This document shows, piece by piece, positions 16,381 through 26,700 of a stretch of 64,000 nucleotides of DNA. Position 1 is the stretch's first letter. The number at the start of each line of letters is the position of its first letter. The position numbers and the translations under genes are program-made. The notes beneath the pieces were generated by a model. It saw only the letters and a program-made list of their open reading frames with translations. It was not told the DNA's origin and did not search any database. The DNA is from JBNLBT01 sp050303435 (GTDB taxonomy: Bacteria > Pseudomonadota > Gammaproteobacteria > Xanthomonadales > Marinicellaceae), in the NCBI GenBank assembly GCA_050303435.1, contig JBNLBT010000008.1, positions 1 to 64,000 on the forward strand, given 5' to 3'.

Positions 16381-18597
16381 ATGAACAGCGGACTCAAGGC
16401 GGCGCTTGCGGCCCTCATGCTTGTGTGCATCTCCGGATGTCAGATTCGGCACATGCCGGACAGCAGTGTGCCGTTTGATTTGTCGATTGCCGAGACCTTG
16501 CCCGAATCGGTCGAAGTTCTGGCCGATGCCACCTGGTTGGCGGAAGTCGACTGGCGCAAAGACACCTTGCCGATCTGCGACGATTACCTCTGTGAAAACC
16601 GCATCGCGTTGCGAATGACTTTGCCCGAGAACACCGCTTTCAGCGAAACCATGACCCTGGGCATTGGGCAAAAGTACTACCGCAAGGTCAGTGTCATGCG
16701 TGAGTTCAGCGATGGCCGGTTGAGCCAGGTTGACATACAGAACCGCTATCAGGACATGTCCGATTCCGTCTATTCAGGTGAAAATTACGCGTTCACGCTG
16801 CCGGCCGGTGAGCCCATCAAGGCGCTGTACATTTTGATTGAAAGCAAAGACAATCGACTGTTCGGCAGCGCCCGCATCACCCTGGTGCCACAAAGCGACT
16901 ATTTGGCGCACGATCAGACATTGAGTCTGCTTTTTGTGTGCATTTACAGCATCATTCTGACGCTGGTCATCATCAATTTTGCCTTTTACATTTTCATCCG
17001 CGACAAGGCCTATCTGATCTATTCCCTGTACATGGGCGCCAACCTGTACAGTTTGATCTGGCAGGAGCGTGGCATCAATAAAATGCCGTGGCTGAATCTG
17101 GAGTTGCTCGGCGAATACAGTTTCATGGCTTACTTCATCATCAGCAATGTGCTGGCGCTGGTGTTTTTCATGTCGTTCCTGAACCTCAAGGTGCGGGAGT
17201 CGCTGGCCGGGCGAGTGGTGTATTGGTTTTTGTTGTTCAACATTGCCATGCTGTTCATTTCCCTGGTGGTGTATCATCTTTTCTATCCTCGCATCAGCAT
17301 GCAGCCCACAATCACCATCTACAATCTGTCGCTGTTCGCCTCCGGTGGCACCGTGATCGCCATTGCCTGGAAAAAATTTGCCGCCGGTAATCGTCAGGCC
17401 GGTTATCTGTTGGCGGCTTGGGGCGTGTTTGTCGCCACCATCATCATGCGCCTGGTGTATATTTTCATGGAGCTCAACGATGTGTTCTGGCTGGTGCACG
17501 GTCTGGAGATTGGCATCATGATGGAAGGCATGATTCTGGCCTTTGCGCTGGCTGACCGGTCCATGCAGTTCCGCAAAGAACGTGACGCGGCGTATCTGAT
17601 GTATTCAGAGGCCAACAAAGCCCAGATTCAGGAAAAAATGATCAATCAGTACCACACCGAGATGCAGGAATTGATCAGCAACTCTTTCTTGTCGTCAGAA
17701 CAGATTCGCGCACGCATCCAATCCGGTTTCTTTGACATCATGAGTAAAGCCTTGCCGATGCGTCAACTTGCAGTGATTCATTGTGATGATGCCAAATCTC
17801 GGGTACAGGTGATTTCCGCTGAGCACGCCGATGACTTGCAGCTGGGGCTTGAAACGCATCTGGTTACTCTGGCCGCAACTTGTCGATCTTCGAAAGCCAT
17901 ATTGTTCAACTCCGGAGAGTTGCTGGACGATCAATTGGGGCTGGTGCCGGTACAAAACAGACAGTGTCTGTTGCTGGTTTCCGATGGCTTGCTGAACAAG
18001 GCGTTGCTGGAAAAGGCTGCGCCATATTGTCAGGCCGCTTTTGCTGCACATCAGTACGCCGTACAGATGCACCGGGCGGCCTTGCAGGCCAATTTGGACA
18101 AGATGACCGGTGCGCTGAACCGAGAGTCGATTGAAGCGCAAATACGTGTGGCACTGAAAGCACTGCAGGGCGATGAGAAATTGGCGGTGGCCTTTGTCGA
18201 CATTGATCGATTCAAGGGCATCAACGACAACTACGGCCATTTGGTCGGCGATGAGGCGATTGTGGCGTTCTCTGACTTGCTGCACGCGCACCTCAAAGGC
18301 GTGGCCAAAATTGGCCGCATTGGCGGGGATGAGTTTCTGCTGTTGATCGAACCGGAAAACTGCCGCGACATTGAACGCGTGTTGAATGCATTCATTAAAG
18401 AATTGAGTGAAGCCCGTTTGACCAGCGAAAATCTGTCTTTGACCACCAGCATCGGTGTGGCCTTTTCCAGCGCCGGCGATGATTTGATGAGCATCACGCG
18501 AAACGCCGACAAAGCCCTGTACATTTCCAAGGAAAACGGCCGCAATCAGGTCAATGTGTATGAAAAACAGGTCGCCGGACAGAGCGCGGTGCCTTGA
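16381..18597 (+). CDS. 7TM-DISM diguanylate cyclase with lipobox signal
   Basis: A 738-residue protein from the ATG at 16381, chosen because it places a signal sequence ending VCISGC at the N-terminus (earlier in-frame ATG at 16342). An extracytoplasmic DISMED2-like domain (about 25-165) is followed by seven membrane helices (about 180-395), a coiled-coil and a GAF-like region (about 400-560), and a GGDEF domain (about 575-730). The GGDEF sequence itself and the DIDRFKGINDNYGH segment are intact, so it should make cyclic di-GMP. The RxxD inhibitory site is absent (KGVA at that place), so product feedback through that site is not expected. It probably senses an external ligand. Confidence 0.85.
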   Translation: MNSGLKAALAALMLVCISGCQIRHMPDSSVPFDLSIAETLPESVEVLADATWLAEVDWRKDTLPICDDYLCENRIALRMTLPENTAFSETMTLGIGQKYYRKVSVMREFSDGRLSQVDIQNRYQDMSDSVYSGENYAFTLPAGEPIKALYILIESKDNRLFGSARITLVPQSDYLAHDQTLSLLFVCIYSIILTLVIINFAFYIFIRDKAYLIYSLYMGANLYSLIWQERGINKMPWLNLELLGEYSFMAYFIISNVLALVFFMSFLNLKVRESLAGRVVYWFLLFNIAMLFISLVVYHLFYPRISMQPTITIYNLSLFASGGTVIAIAWKKFAAGNRQAGYLLAAWGVFVATIIMRLVYIFMELNDVFWLVHGLEIGIMMEGMILAFALADRSMQFRKERDAAYLMYSEANKAQIQEKMINQYHTEMQELISNSFLSSEQIRARIQSGFFDIMSKALPMRQLAVIHCDDAKSRVQVISAEHADDLQLGLETHLVTLAATCRSSKAILFNSGELLDDQLGLVPVQNRQCLLLVSDGLLNKALLEKAAPYCQAAFAAHQYAVQMHRAALQANLDKMTGALNRESIEAQIRVALKALQGDEKLAVAFVDIDRFKGINDNYGHLVGDEAIVAFSDLLHAHLKGVAKIGRIGGDEFLLLIEPENCRDIERVLNAFIKELSEARLTSENLSLTTSIGVAFSSAGDDLMSITRNADKALYISKENGRNQVNVYEKQVAGQSAVP

Positions 18598-18635
18598 GGG
18601 GTGTCAAAGTGTGGCCTTCACAGACCGGCTTTGTG

Positions 18636-18664
18636 TAGACAAAAACGCGTGTGCATATTAAAAT
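18636..18664 (+). promoter_or_regulatory. Sigma-70-like promoter of corC
   Basis: TAGACA (-35, 18636-18641) and TAAAAT (-10, 18659-18664) are 17 bases apart, each one mismatch from consensus, in an AT-rich stretch. Transcription would start near 18671, about 35 bases before the corC ATG. Confidence 0.5.
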
Positions 18665-18705
18665 TTTTGTTTTTATAAGCTGCCAGGGTGTATTAAAAAA
18701 CCTGA

Positions 18706-19554
18706 ATGACAGATGAGAGCAACAGCGGGGAACCCGGCCCGTCGAAAAAATCCTGGTTTGCCAGGTTGTCTGACTTCTTTGCGGAAGGCCCCAAAAGCAG
18801 AGAAGATTTGATCGAAATTCTCACCGAATCACACCACAATCACCTGTTGGATTCCCACGCCCTGAGCATGATGAAGGGCGCTTTGAAGGTGTCCGAATTG
18901 CAGGTGCGTCAGGTGATGGTGCCGCGCGCCCAGATGGTGGTGATTCCCAAGGTCGCCAGCGTCAATGAAATCTTGCCAATCATTGTGGAGTCCGGACACT
19001 CGCGGTTCCCGGTGGTGGGTGAAGACAAAGACGAACTGGAAGGCATCTTGCTGGCCAAGGACGTGCTGAAGTCGTTCGTTCCTGGGCAAAAGGACTTTGA
19101 TTTGAAATCCTTCATTCGCCCCGCGGTGGTGATTCCCGAGTCCAAACAGGTCAACATCCTGTTGAATGAATTTCGCACCTCGCGCAACCACATGGCGATC
19201 ATCATTGATGAGTACGGCGGGGTGGCCGGCCTGGTCACGATCGAAGACATTCTGGAGGAAATCGTTGGCGACATCGATGACGAATACGATGAAACCGAGG
19301 ACCCGTTTATTCTTAAAAAAGAGAACAACAAATACCGCATCAATGCCCTGATCACCATTGAGGAGTTCAACCATTTCTTTAACACCGAGCTGCAGGACGA
19401 TGAATTTGACACCCTGGGCGGCATGCTGGCCAGCCAGGCCGGGCGATTGCCGGAGAACGGCGAGGTGATCCGGGTGAACAAATTGCTGAAATTCCGCATC
19501 GTCAAGGCCGGCAAACGTCGCATCGAATTCGTGGAACTGGATCTGGCCAAATAA
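18706..19554 (+). CDS. corC: CorC/HlyC-family CBS-domain protein
   Basis: A 282-residue soluble protein with two CBS domains (about 65-185) and a C-terminal CorC_HlyC domain (about 200-280), matching E. coli CorC/YbeX in size and order. The motifs QVMVPRAQM, GHSRFPVVGEDKDELEGILLAKDVL and IIDEYGGVAGLVTIEDILEEIVGDI are diagnostic. It is linked to cobalt/magnesium handling and, more recently, ribosome-related stress. In many gammaproteobacteria it precedes lnt; here it overlaps a DUF4105 gene instead (TAATG). Confidence 0.93.
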   Translation: MTDESNSGEPGPSKKSWFARLSDFFAEGPKSREDLIEILTESHHNHLLDSHALSMMKGALKVSELQVRQVMVPRAQMVVIPKVASVNEILPIIVESGHSRFPVVGEDKDELEGILLAKDVLKSFVPGQKDFDLKSFIRPAVVIPESKQVNILLNEFRTSRNHMAIIIDEYGGVAGLVTIEDILEEIVGDIDDEYDETEDPFILKKENNKYRINALITIEEFNHFFNTELQDDEFDTLGGMLASQAGRLPENGEVIRVNKLLKFRIVKAGKRRIEFVELDLAK

Positions 19555-20624
19555 TGCGCGTCTTGGCGCTTGCCAGTCTGTTGTCCATTGTCTGCGCGTT
19601 GAATGCCGCGGAAGTCCGCCTGGTCACGATTGGTCCGGGGGATCTGTACTGGGAGGTGTATGGCCACACCGCCGTCTGGGTGACCGATGAACGGGGCGAT
19701 CGGGTCTATGGATTTGGCTATTTCGATTTCAACCAGGACGATTTCTTCATCAATTTCGTGCGCGGCCGCATGCTGTATTTCATGGCCGCCACGCCGCCGC
19801 AGGCTGAGCTGGGCGAGTATCGGCGCAGCGATCGCGACATATACATCCAGACATTGAATCTTGAGGCAACGCAGAAGCAGGCGCTGATTGATCGCCTGAT
19901 GTATCTGGATCACCCCGAACGGCGTCAGTACCGCTACAACTATTTCACCAACAACTGCACTTCAATTGTGCGCGATTTGCTGGATGAGGCTCTGCAGGGA
20001 CGCCTCAAAGCGCAGTTCGCCCAGCGGCCCGCCGGTCACAGCTGGTACGATGCGACCATGCCGGCGCTCAATCAGGGCTGGATGAATCTGGGCATGGCCA
20101 TGGGCTACGGCTGGCCTGCGCACAGCCAGCGCAGTGAATGGGAGCAGATGGCTTTTCCCTTGCAACTGATGCGGCATCTGGCCGACACGACCTGGGCCAC
20201 TGAGCCGCGCATGGAATACCAAAGCACACGACCTGTTGATGCGCGTTACAGCGCCGTGGCCAGTCATTGGCCCATGGTTCTGCTGGTGGCCGTGTTGCTG
20301 GCCGCGGTGTTGTGGCCGCGCAGCCGCGCCGGGGCGATCTGGATTTGGCTGCACGTGCAGGCGCTGATCGGCGTGTTGTTGCTGGTGCTGTGGCTGGGCA
20401 CCGAACACACGGTGGCGGGCCTGAATTTCAATGCGCTGTTGTTCTTTCCCGGCGCCGTGCTGCTGCGACGGGTGGACTGGGGAGGTGGATTGTTTATCGC
20501 AGCGAATGCCCTGTGGCTGGGTCTGGCGGTGTTTGTTGGATTTTATTACTTGATCGGATTCTGGTTAATCAATGCGGTGATCATCTGGCTGCACTGGCGC
20601 CATGGAGATTCTGGCACTGCGTGA
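19554..20624 (+). CDS. DUF4105 (Lnb N-terminal domain) membrane protein
   Basis: A 356-residue protein. A signal peptide (about residues 1-18) is followed by a DUF4105 domain (about 20-200) with YGHTAVWV near residue 37 and NNCTSIVRDLLDEA near 137, the two conserved spots of this family. Four membrane helices occupy about residues 235-350. DUF4105 is homologous to the N-terminal periplasmic domain of Lnb proteins. A hydrolase-like role at the cell envelope has been suggested for such domains, but the reaction is not known. The start overlaps corC by one base, so the two are co-translated. Confidence 0.8.
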   Translation: MRVLALASLLSIVCALNAAEVRLVTIGPGDLYWEVYGHTAVWVTDERGDRVYGFGYFDFNQDDFFINFVRGRMLYFMAATPPQAELGEYRRSDRDIYIQTLNLEATQKQALIDRLMYLDHPERRQYRYNYFTNNCTSIVRDLLDEALQGRLKAQFAQRPAGHSWYDATMPALNQGWMNLGMAMGYGWPAHSQRSEWEQMAFPLQLMRHLADTTWATEPRMEYQSTRPVDARYSAVASHWPMVLLVAVLLAAVLWPRSRAGAIWIWLHVQALIGVLLLVLWLGTEHTVAGLNFNALLFFPGAVLLRRVDWGGGLFIAANALWLGLAVFVGFYYLIGFWLINAVIIWLHWRHGDSGTA

Positions 20625-20751
20625 GGTGCTGCAACAGAAAATCACTGCAGTGAGCTGTGCATGCCCTGGGCACAGAAAAATCATCCCGGCCGCTCAAAAA
20701 GATTGATGTTGCCGGCTTGCTGCGACATTAAAACATGCTATTCTGGGCCCC

Positions 20752-23703
20752 ATGCTGAAACTCTACACCGCCGCTGAACCGAACGCCTTGCTCTCGGCCT
20801 TGCTGCAGAATCATGTGCTGACCCAGCGCAGCGCATTCGAGTGCAGCTGGATTGCGGTGCCCAATCACGCCACCAAGCAATGGTTGCAACAACAAATGGC
20901 GCGCACCCTGGGGATTGCTGCGGGGATTGAGTTTCTGATGCCCGGATCATTGATCTGGCGGTTGCTTGAAGTGGCGAAGATCGATGCGGTGACCACCCGC
21001 TCTGAAGATCTGCTGTGGTTGCTTGCACAGCAGGAAACGCTCGATCTGGCAGGTTTGCAAAGACACCGACACACCGCCGATTGCCTGCACCGCTACCTGC
21101 AACAACGGCCCGAATGGATTGCGCGCTGGCAAGTCGATGAATCCCCGCCGACGGGTCATCCGCGCGTGTGGCAGCACATCGCCGGTCAATTGCCTGGCCG
21201 ACACGCGGTGGACTGGCTCAAGCGTTTGCAGCCAGAGTCGTTCAAGGCGCTGCCACCGATGCATCTGTTTGCCACGGAGCAAATCAGTCAACTGCTATTA
21301 GAATACTTGAAAAAAGTTTCTCAAGTCATTGATGTTTTTATTTATATTCATGATCCGGCGCCGCAGGCATATTGGTACAAGTCACGCACTGTCCAGCAGA
21401 CGCCAGCGCAGCCCGCGCTTCAGGAAACCCACCCGGTGGACAATGCATTGCTGGCGGAACTGGGGCGCAGCAAGGCCTTGTTGCTGGATCATCTGATTGC
21501 GATTGATCACCTGCAGCATGAGATTTTGCCACAGGATGAGGCCGCGCCGGTCAGTTTGCTGGATTCACTCAAGGCGGACACCGCGGCCTGTCTCGAGGTC
21601 CCCACATCCAGTGCATTGGACGACAGCGTGCAAGTGCACGCCTGTCACAACCCACGGCGTGAAATACAGGTGCTCAAGGACCGCCTGCTGGATGTGCTTT
21701 CTCGTTGCCCCGATGTGCGCCTGCAGGACGTGCTGTTGGTGGCGCCGGACATCAATGTGTACGTGGACGCCATCCAGTCTGTGTTTGCCCAGGCGCCGGC
21801 CCTGGCGCACCACATCGACCGCATGCGTTTGGCCGATGATGCGCAGGTGCAGGCGCTGTTGCAGTGGCTGGACAGTCTGGACGGTGACATGCCCAATCAC
21901 CAGGGGGTGGAATTGCTGGAGTTGCCGGCCATCCGTGCGGGCCAACAATTCAGTGAGGACGACACACAGCGGCTGCGGCAATGGCTGCAGGATGTTCACG
22001 TGTTGTGGGGATTTGACGCCGCATTCCGCGGCGAGCAAGGCGCCGAGGCCATCGCTTCTAACACCTGGCGGTGGGGCATGGACCGCTGGCTGCAGGGGCA
22101 TGTGGCCGGTGATCACGAACACGCCCGCCTGTTGCCGGCGCAAGGGGTTCTGCAAGGCGATGAAGCGGTGTTTGCCCGTGCCTTTGACTTTTTCAGCGGC
22201 TGGCACCGCGCGGCGCAACAGGCCGCGGTGGCGCGATCGCCGTCCGCTTGGCACCTGTGGCTGATGGAACAGTGCGACTGGTTGCTGGGTGACATGAATG
22301 AGGCGCTGCGGGATTCGTTGCACGCCGCCCTGATCAACAGCAAGCAAAACCCGGGCGTGCGACTGCAGTTGGATGCACTGCGGCAATGGCTGCGCTGGGC
22401 GCTGTCAGAACGCAGACACCGATCAGCCGGCGTGATCGGCGTGCGCTGCCAAAGCTGGGAAAATGCCAACACATTGCCGGCACGCGTGCTGTTGATCTGT
22501 GGTCTGAACGACGGTGTGTACCCACAGGCCTACACGCCGGACGATGCGGATCTGTGCGCCCGTCGACCACAACCACTGGACGTCAATCCACGCCTGCGTG
22601 ACAAGGGTTTGTTGTTGACCGCTTTGACCGGCGCGGTTGAACACCTGATCGTCACACATCGGCACAGCGACGCAATCAACAACACGCCATTGGCCCCGGC
22701 ACAACCGCTGGTGCATCTGCTTCACACCTTGCAGGCCAAGACCAACGGCCAGTTCAGTGTGCAGGTGCACCGCATGCATGCGCACCATCCGATGTATTAC
22801 CGAGGGGGCGATTTTCACAGTTTTGATGCACGCGCGCACGCGGTGCTGCTGGCCAGTCAGCGGCCGGCAGTGGGCACATCTGTGCGATGGCAGCGGCCTG
22901 AAGACGCGCCTCAGGCGAGTGTGGATTTGGACTGGACGGATGTGCAGGCGTTTGCAAAATTGCCGCCGGTTCACTACATCAATCAGAGTCTGCTGGCGCG
23001 ATTGGACCGGCCGCAGGATGTGCTCAATGCGCAGGAAGATTACCGCATTCAGGGCTTGCGCAAGTGGCGCATGAATCAGACGTTGTTGCGACACCCCAAT
23101 GATCCGCAGATTCTGCACAAAGCCGCCCACCTGGTGCAAAACAAAACCGGACGGCGCTTGACCCGTTTGCACCGCAGTGCCAGCGCGGGTTTGCTCGAAA
23201 TCCACGCCGGCCTGAGGCCGTTGTGGGTCGAACGGCGAGTGGACGGCGCGCTGATCAGCGGTCACGTGAAGGTGGACGCCGAAGGCCGCGTGTGTGCCGT
23301 TGAACTGAATGACATCAAATCCAAAGACGTGCTGCGCCTGTGGCTGGACATGCTGTTGGCCGGCGGCGGTCGCGCGGGCGTGTTGCATGCGGCCAACCGC
23401 GTTGTGCATTTGCGCGCGCCAGGTGATGCCGACGCCTGTGTGCAGCCCTGGTTGCAGCGCCATATTCGTTCGCACACTGAGCCGTGGTTTTTCATTCCGG
23501 AAGCGGCATTGAAAGCCAATGTCACGCTCGCGGTGAAAACCCGGGATGAATATCGGAAAAACATCATAAGTGAAAAATTTCAAGAATACGATGTGTACAA
23601 ACGTCTGTACGTGAAAGAGTGTATGGAATGGCCCGACATGGAAGCAGACATTGCGCAATTTGTAGAACCGATCGCGGCGCATCAGGGCAGGGGCGAGGCA
23701 TGA
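20752..23703 (+). CDS. recC: Exodeoxyribonuclease V subunit gamma (RecC)
   Basis: A 983-residue RecC, shorter than the E. coli protein (1122). The N-terminal SF1-like fold is recognisable from the NHATKQWLQQQMA segment near residue 40, the GSLIWRLLE region, and the VLLICGLNDGVYPQ motif near residue 585. RecC lacks active motifs, splits the duplex and, in E. coli, reads Chi. Its stop overlaps the recB start (ATGA). The order recC-recB-recD lacks the ptrA gene found in E. coli. Confidence 0.94.
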   Translation: MLKLYTAAEPNALLSALLQNHVLTQRSAFECSWIAVPNHATKQWLQQQMARTLGIAAGIEFLMPGSLIWRLLEVAKIDAVTTRSEDLLWLLAQQETLDLAGLQRHRHTADCLHRYLQQRPEWIARWQVDESPPTGHPRVWQHIAGQLPGRHAVDWLKRLQPESFKALPPMHLFATEQISQLLLEYLKKVSQVIDVFIYIHDPAPQAYWYKSRTVQQTPAQPALQETHPVDNALLAELGRSKALLLDHLIAIDHLQHEILPQDEAAPVSLLDSLKADTAACLEVPTSSALDDSVQVHACHNPRREIQVLKDRLLDVLSRCPDVRLQDVLLVAPDINVYVDAIQSVFAQAPALAHHIDRMRLADDAQVQALLQWLDSLDGDMPNHQGVELLELPAIRAGQQFSEDDTQRLRQWLQDVHVLWGFDAAFRGEQGAEAIASNTWRWGMDRWLQGHVAGDHEHARLLPAQGVLQGDEAVFARAFDFFSGWHRAAQQAAVARSPSAWHLWLMEQCDWLLGDMNEALRDSLHAALINSKQNPGVRLQLDALRQWLRWALSERRHRSAGVIGVRCQSWENANTLPARVLLICGLNDGVYPQAYTPDDADLCARRPQPLDVNPRLRDKGLLLTALTGAVEHLIVTHRHSDAINNTPLAPAQPLVHLLHTLQAKTNGQFSVQVHRMHAHHPMYYRGGDFHSFDARAHAVLLASQRPAVGTSVRWQRPEDAPQASVDLDWTDVQAFAKLPPVHYINQSLLARLDRPQDVLNAQEDYRIQGLRKWRMNQTLLRHPNDPQILHKAAHLVQNKTGRRLTRLHRSASAGLLEIHAGLRPLWVERRVDGALISGHVKVDAEGRVCAVELNDIKSKDVLRLWLDMLLAGGGRAGVLHAANRVVHLRAPGDADACVQPWLQRHIRSHTEPWFFIPEAALKANVTLAVKTRDEYRKNIISEKFQEYDVYKRLYVKECMEWPDMEADIAQFVEPIAAHQGRGEA

Positions 23704-26700
23704 AACCGCTGGACTGGGAACACATGCAGCTGCACGGGCGACATTTGATCGAAGCCAATGCCGGCACCGGCAAAACCCATTCCCTGGTCAATTTCTACGC
23801 CCGCCTGGTGTTGCAGCACGGGCTGTTGCCGGAACAGATTTTGATGGTCACCTTCACGCGCGCGGCAACCCAGGAATTGCGTCAGCGTTTACACACCAAA
23901 CTGCAGCGCCTGCACGCACTGGCGTCAAACGCGCCAGGAGAGGGTGAAGATGAAGAACACCGCTTGCTGGCATTGCAGCCGGATTGTGGGCTGTTGCAAA
24001 GTCACCTCAGCCAAGCGCTCGCTGGCATGGATCGCGCGGCGGTGTTCACCATCAATGGATTCTGTGAGCAGGTGCTGAAAAACCACCACCAGTTGTGCGG
24101 TGAACCGCTGATGCTGGACCTGCAGGTGACCGACAAACCAATGCTCAATGAGCTGCTGGATCGCCACTGGCGGCGCTGCGAAGCGGATTTGCCGGCCTGG
24201 CTGGGTGTGCATTTGCAGAACAGTCAGTTGGGACTGAATGCTGACAACCCCCTGGATAAATACACACTGACCGCATGGGTGAGCGATTTGCTGGCATTGC
24301 ATGCCCATGAACAACGTCAGATGCTTGACTGGCGGGACGCTGTGGCCGGTCTTGAAGATCTGCGAGGCAAGATCGCCGAAGCCTGGCAAGAGGAACGTGA
24401 GGCATTTGTGCAACTTGTGGCTTCACCCGCAATCAATAAAAGATCTTACCCGGAGGCTGGAGTGCACACCCGCCTGCAGCTGATGGACGCCTTTTGCACG
24501 CAGGGGGACATTGGGGGGGGATTGTCAAAACTCGCCTGGTCCACGTTCAGAAATGCCTACAATAAAAAATTCAAAGAAGCTGCACAGCCCTTGCGATTTC
24601 AACGCCTGCTGGACGATTTTCAGGCGCAGTGGATCGACTTTGCGCGGGGATTCTTGTGTCAGGCGCTGCAGCACACCCGCAAGTCATTGACGCAGCGGCA
24701 ACAAATCACCGGCGTATACGACTACGATGACCAGATTCGGCTGGTGCATCGCGCGGTGCTGGATTCCGATGCTTTGGCTCAACGCCTGGCTGCGGCTCAT
24801 CCGGTCATCATGATCGATGAATTTCAGGACACCGATGCGCGGCAATACGCCTTGTTTGACCGCATTCACGCTGTCAACTCTGCCCATCTGCTGGTCATGG
24901 TGGGCGATCCCAAGCAGGCAATTTATGCGTTTCGCGGCGCCGATGTGTTTGTTTACGGCGCGGTGCGTTCACGCTGTGAACACCGCCACGCGCTGCTGGC
25001 CAATTGGCGATCCAGCGCAGCCATGATTACGGCCATCAATGCGCATTACAGTCACAACCCGCGGGCTTTTGGCTTGCCGTGGATTGAATATCAGGCCTCT
25101 TTGACCGGCGGGCAGGCGACGGTGACGTTTGTTGATGCGCAACGGCACAAGCCCGTCAGTCTGGTTCGCAGCACCGGCGCGCAGTCTCACGTGTCCGCAC
25201 TGGTGGCCGAAGTGATGCGCTTGCTGGATGGCACGGTGGTGATGGATGGCGCGCCTCTGCACGGTGGCCAGGTGGCGGTGCTGTGTGCTTCCAACCGCAG
25301 CGCCACCGAATGCTATGAAGCATTGATCGCAGCGGCTGTGCCGGCGGTGTTGTGGTCAGGGCAGACGGTGTTTGAATGCGACATGGCGTGGGATGTGTAC
25401 GCCTTGCTGAACGCCTTGCTCAAGCCGGATCCGCAACGCATCCACGCACTGTGGTTGACGCCGCTGTTGTTGCACCGCGCCAAAGCGGACGACGCAGGAA
25501 CAGCCTTGCGGCAGATTTCGAGCTGGCGGCAGCAACTGGATCGCGAGGGATTGCCCGCCGTGCTGCACGCGGTGGACATCGAATGGTCCATTGCAGAACA
25601 CATGATGCGGCATGTGGACGGCGAACGCCGACTCACCGACTGGTTGCACTTGCTCGAATTGCTGGCCGATCACTGGCGCGCCCACGGCGGCCATCCGCAG
25701 CGCACCTTGCGCTGGTTTGCCCGGCAATTGAACAGCGGGGGCGAGGACAGCGACAACGAGGCCATCAAGCGTCGCCTGGACTGCGACGCACAGGCGGTGG
25801 CTGTGATGACCGCGCACAAATCCAAGGGCCTGGAATTTGCCGCCGTGGTGTTGGCCGACGCCGAAAAATTACTCAAGAAAGAGAACAAAGCACCGTTGCA
25901 CATGCCCGCCGTGCTGCATGACGGCTTTGCCGCGGTGATGCAGTGGCGCCCGGATCAGTTGCACATCCAACGGGCGGCAGATGAAGTGGATTGGGAAAAG
26001 CAGCGTTTGATGTACGTGGCCTTGACGCGCGCCAAACACCGCCTGGTATTGATGCAAGCCGCGGCACAGGGTTCGTCGGATCTGGATGCATGGGCCGATG
26101 TCGCCATGGCGGATCACGTGGATGTGGTGGATCTGGACAGATCGAAAATTGAGCAGACTGCTCTGCTCACAGAGCGCAGCAATGAAACGGCACCGCCGGT
26201 GCCACCGCGCGCAGTGCACCGGCCGGCCGAAGCGCCTTTGAGCATTTACAGTTACAGCGGTTTGGCCGCGCGTGCAGCGGATCTGCGTCAGGCGCCGGTG
26301 CTGTGGTCGGAGGCGGGCGTGGATGATGACCTGGAGGCACAGGCCGAAAGGCCGGGAATCCATGATTTTCCGCGCGGAGCGCGGGCAGGCAGCGCGTTGC
26401 ATGAAGTGCTGGAGCACACGGGGGTGTCGGTGTCGCAGGCGGATCTGCGCGTTGCCGTGGATGCGGCGCTGGAAAAATATGGCTTTGAAGCGCGCTGGGG
26501 AGAGTCCTTGACTGCGCATCTGGGGCGTTTGTTGGACACACCGTTAAAGCCTTTGCAACGCGCGTTGAAGCGGGCCGACGCGGTGCTGTATGAAATGGAG
26601 TTTCTGCTGCCTGTGGCGCACCTGGCCGCGGATCGCATGGCGCACTGGCTGAGTGAGCACCGGGGCGAAGACGTGGAATTCAGCCACGCCGAGCTGAGCG

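Noticed and set aside
20717..20744. Promoter for recC (TTGCTG, 16 bases, TATTCT)
   Set aside because: Only three and four of six consensus bases match, and transcription would begin at the start codon itself.
23619..23699. N-terminal extension of RecB (and likewise 26876-27064 for RecD)
   Set aside because: The extra residues lie inside the previous gene and have no family similarity; the ATGA overlaps give the known N-termini.
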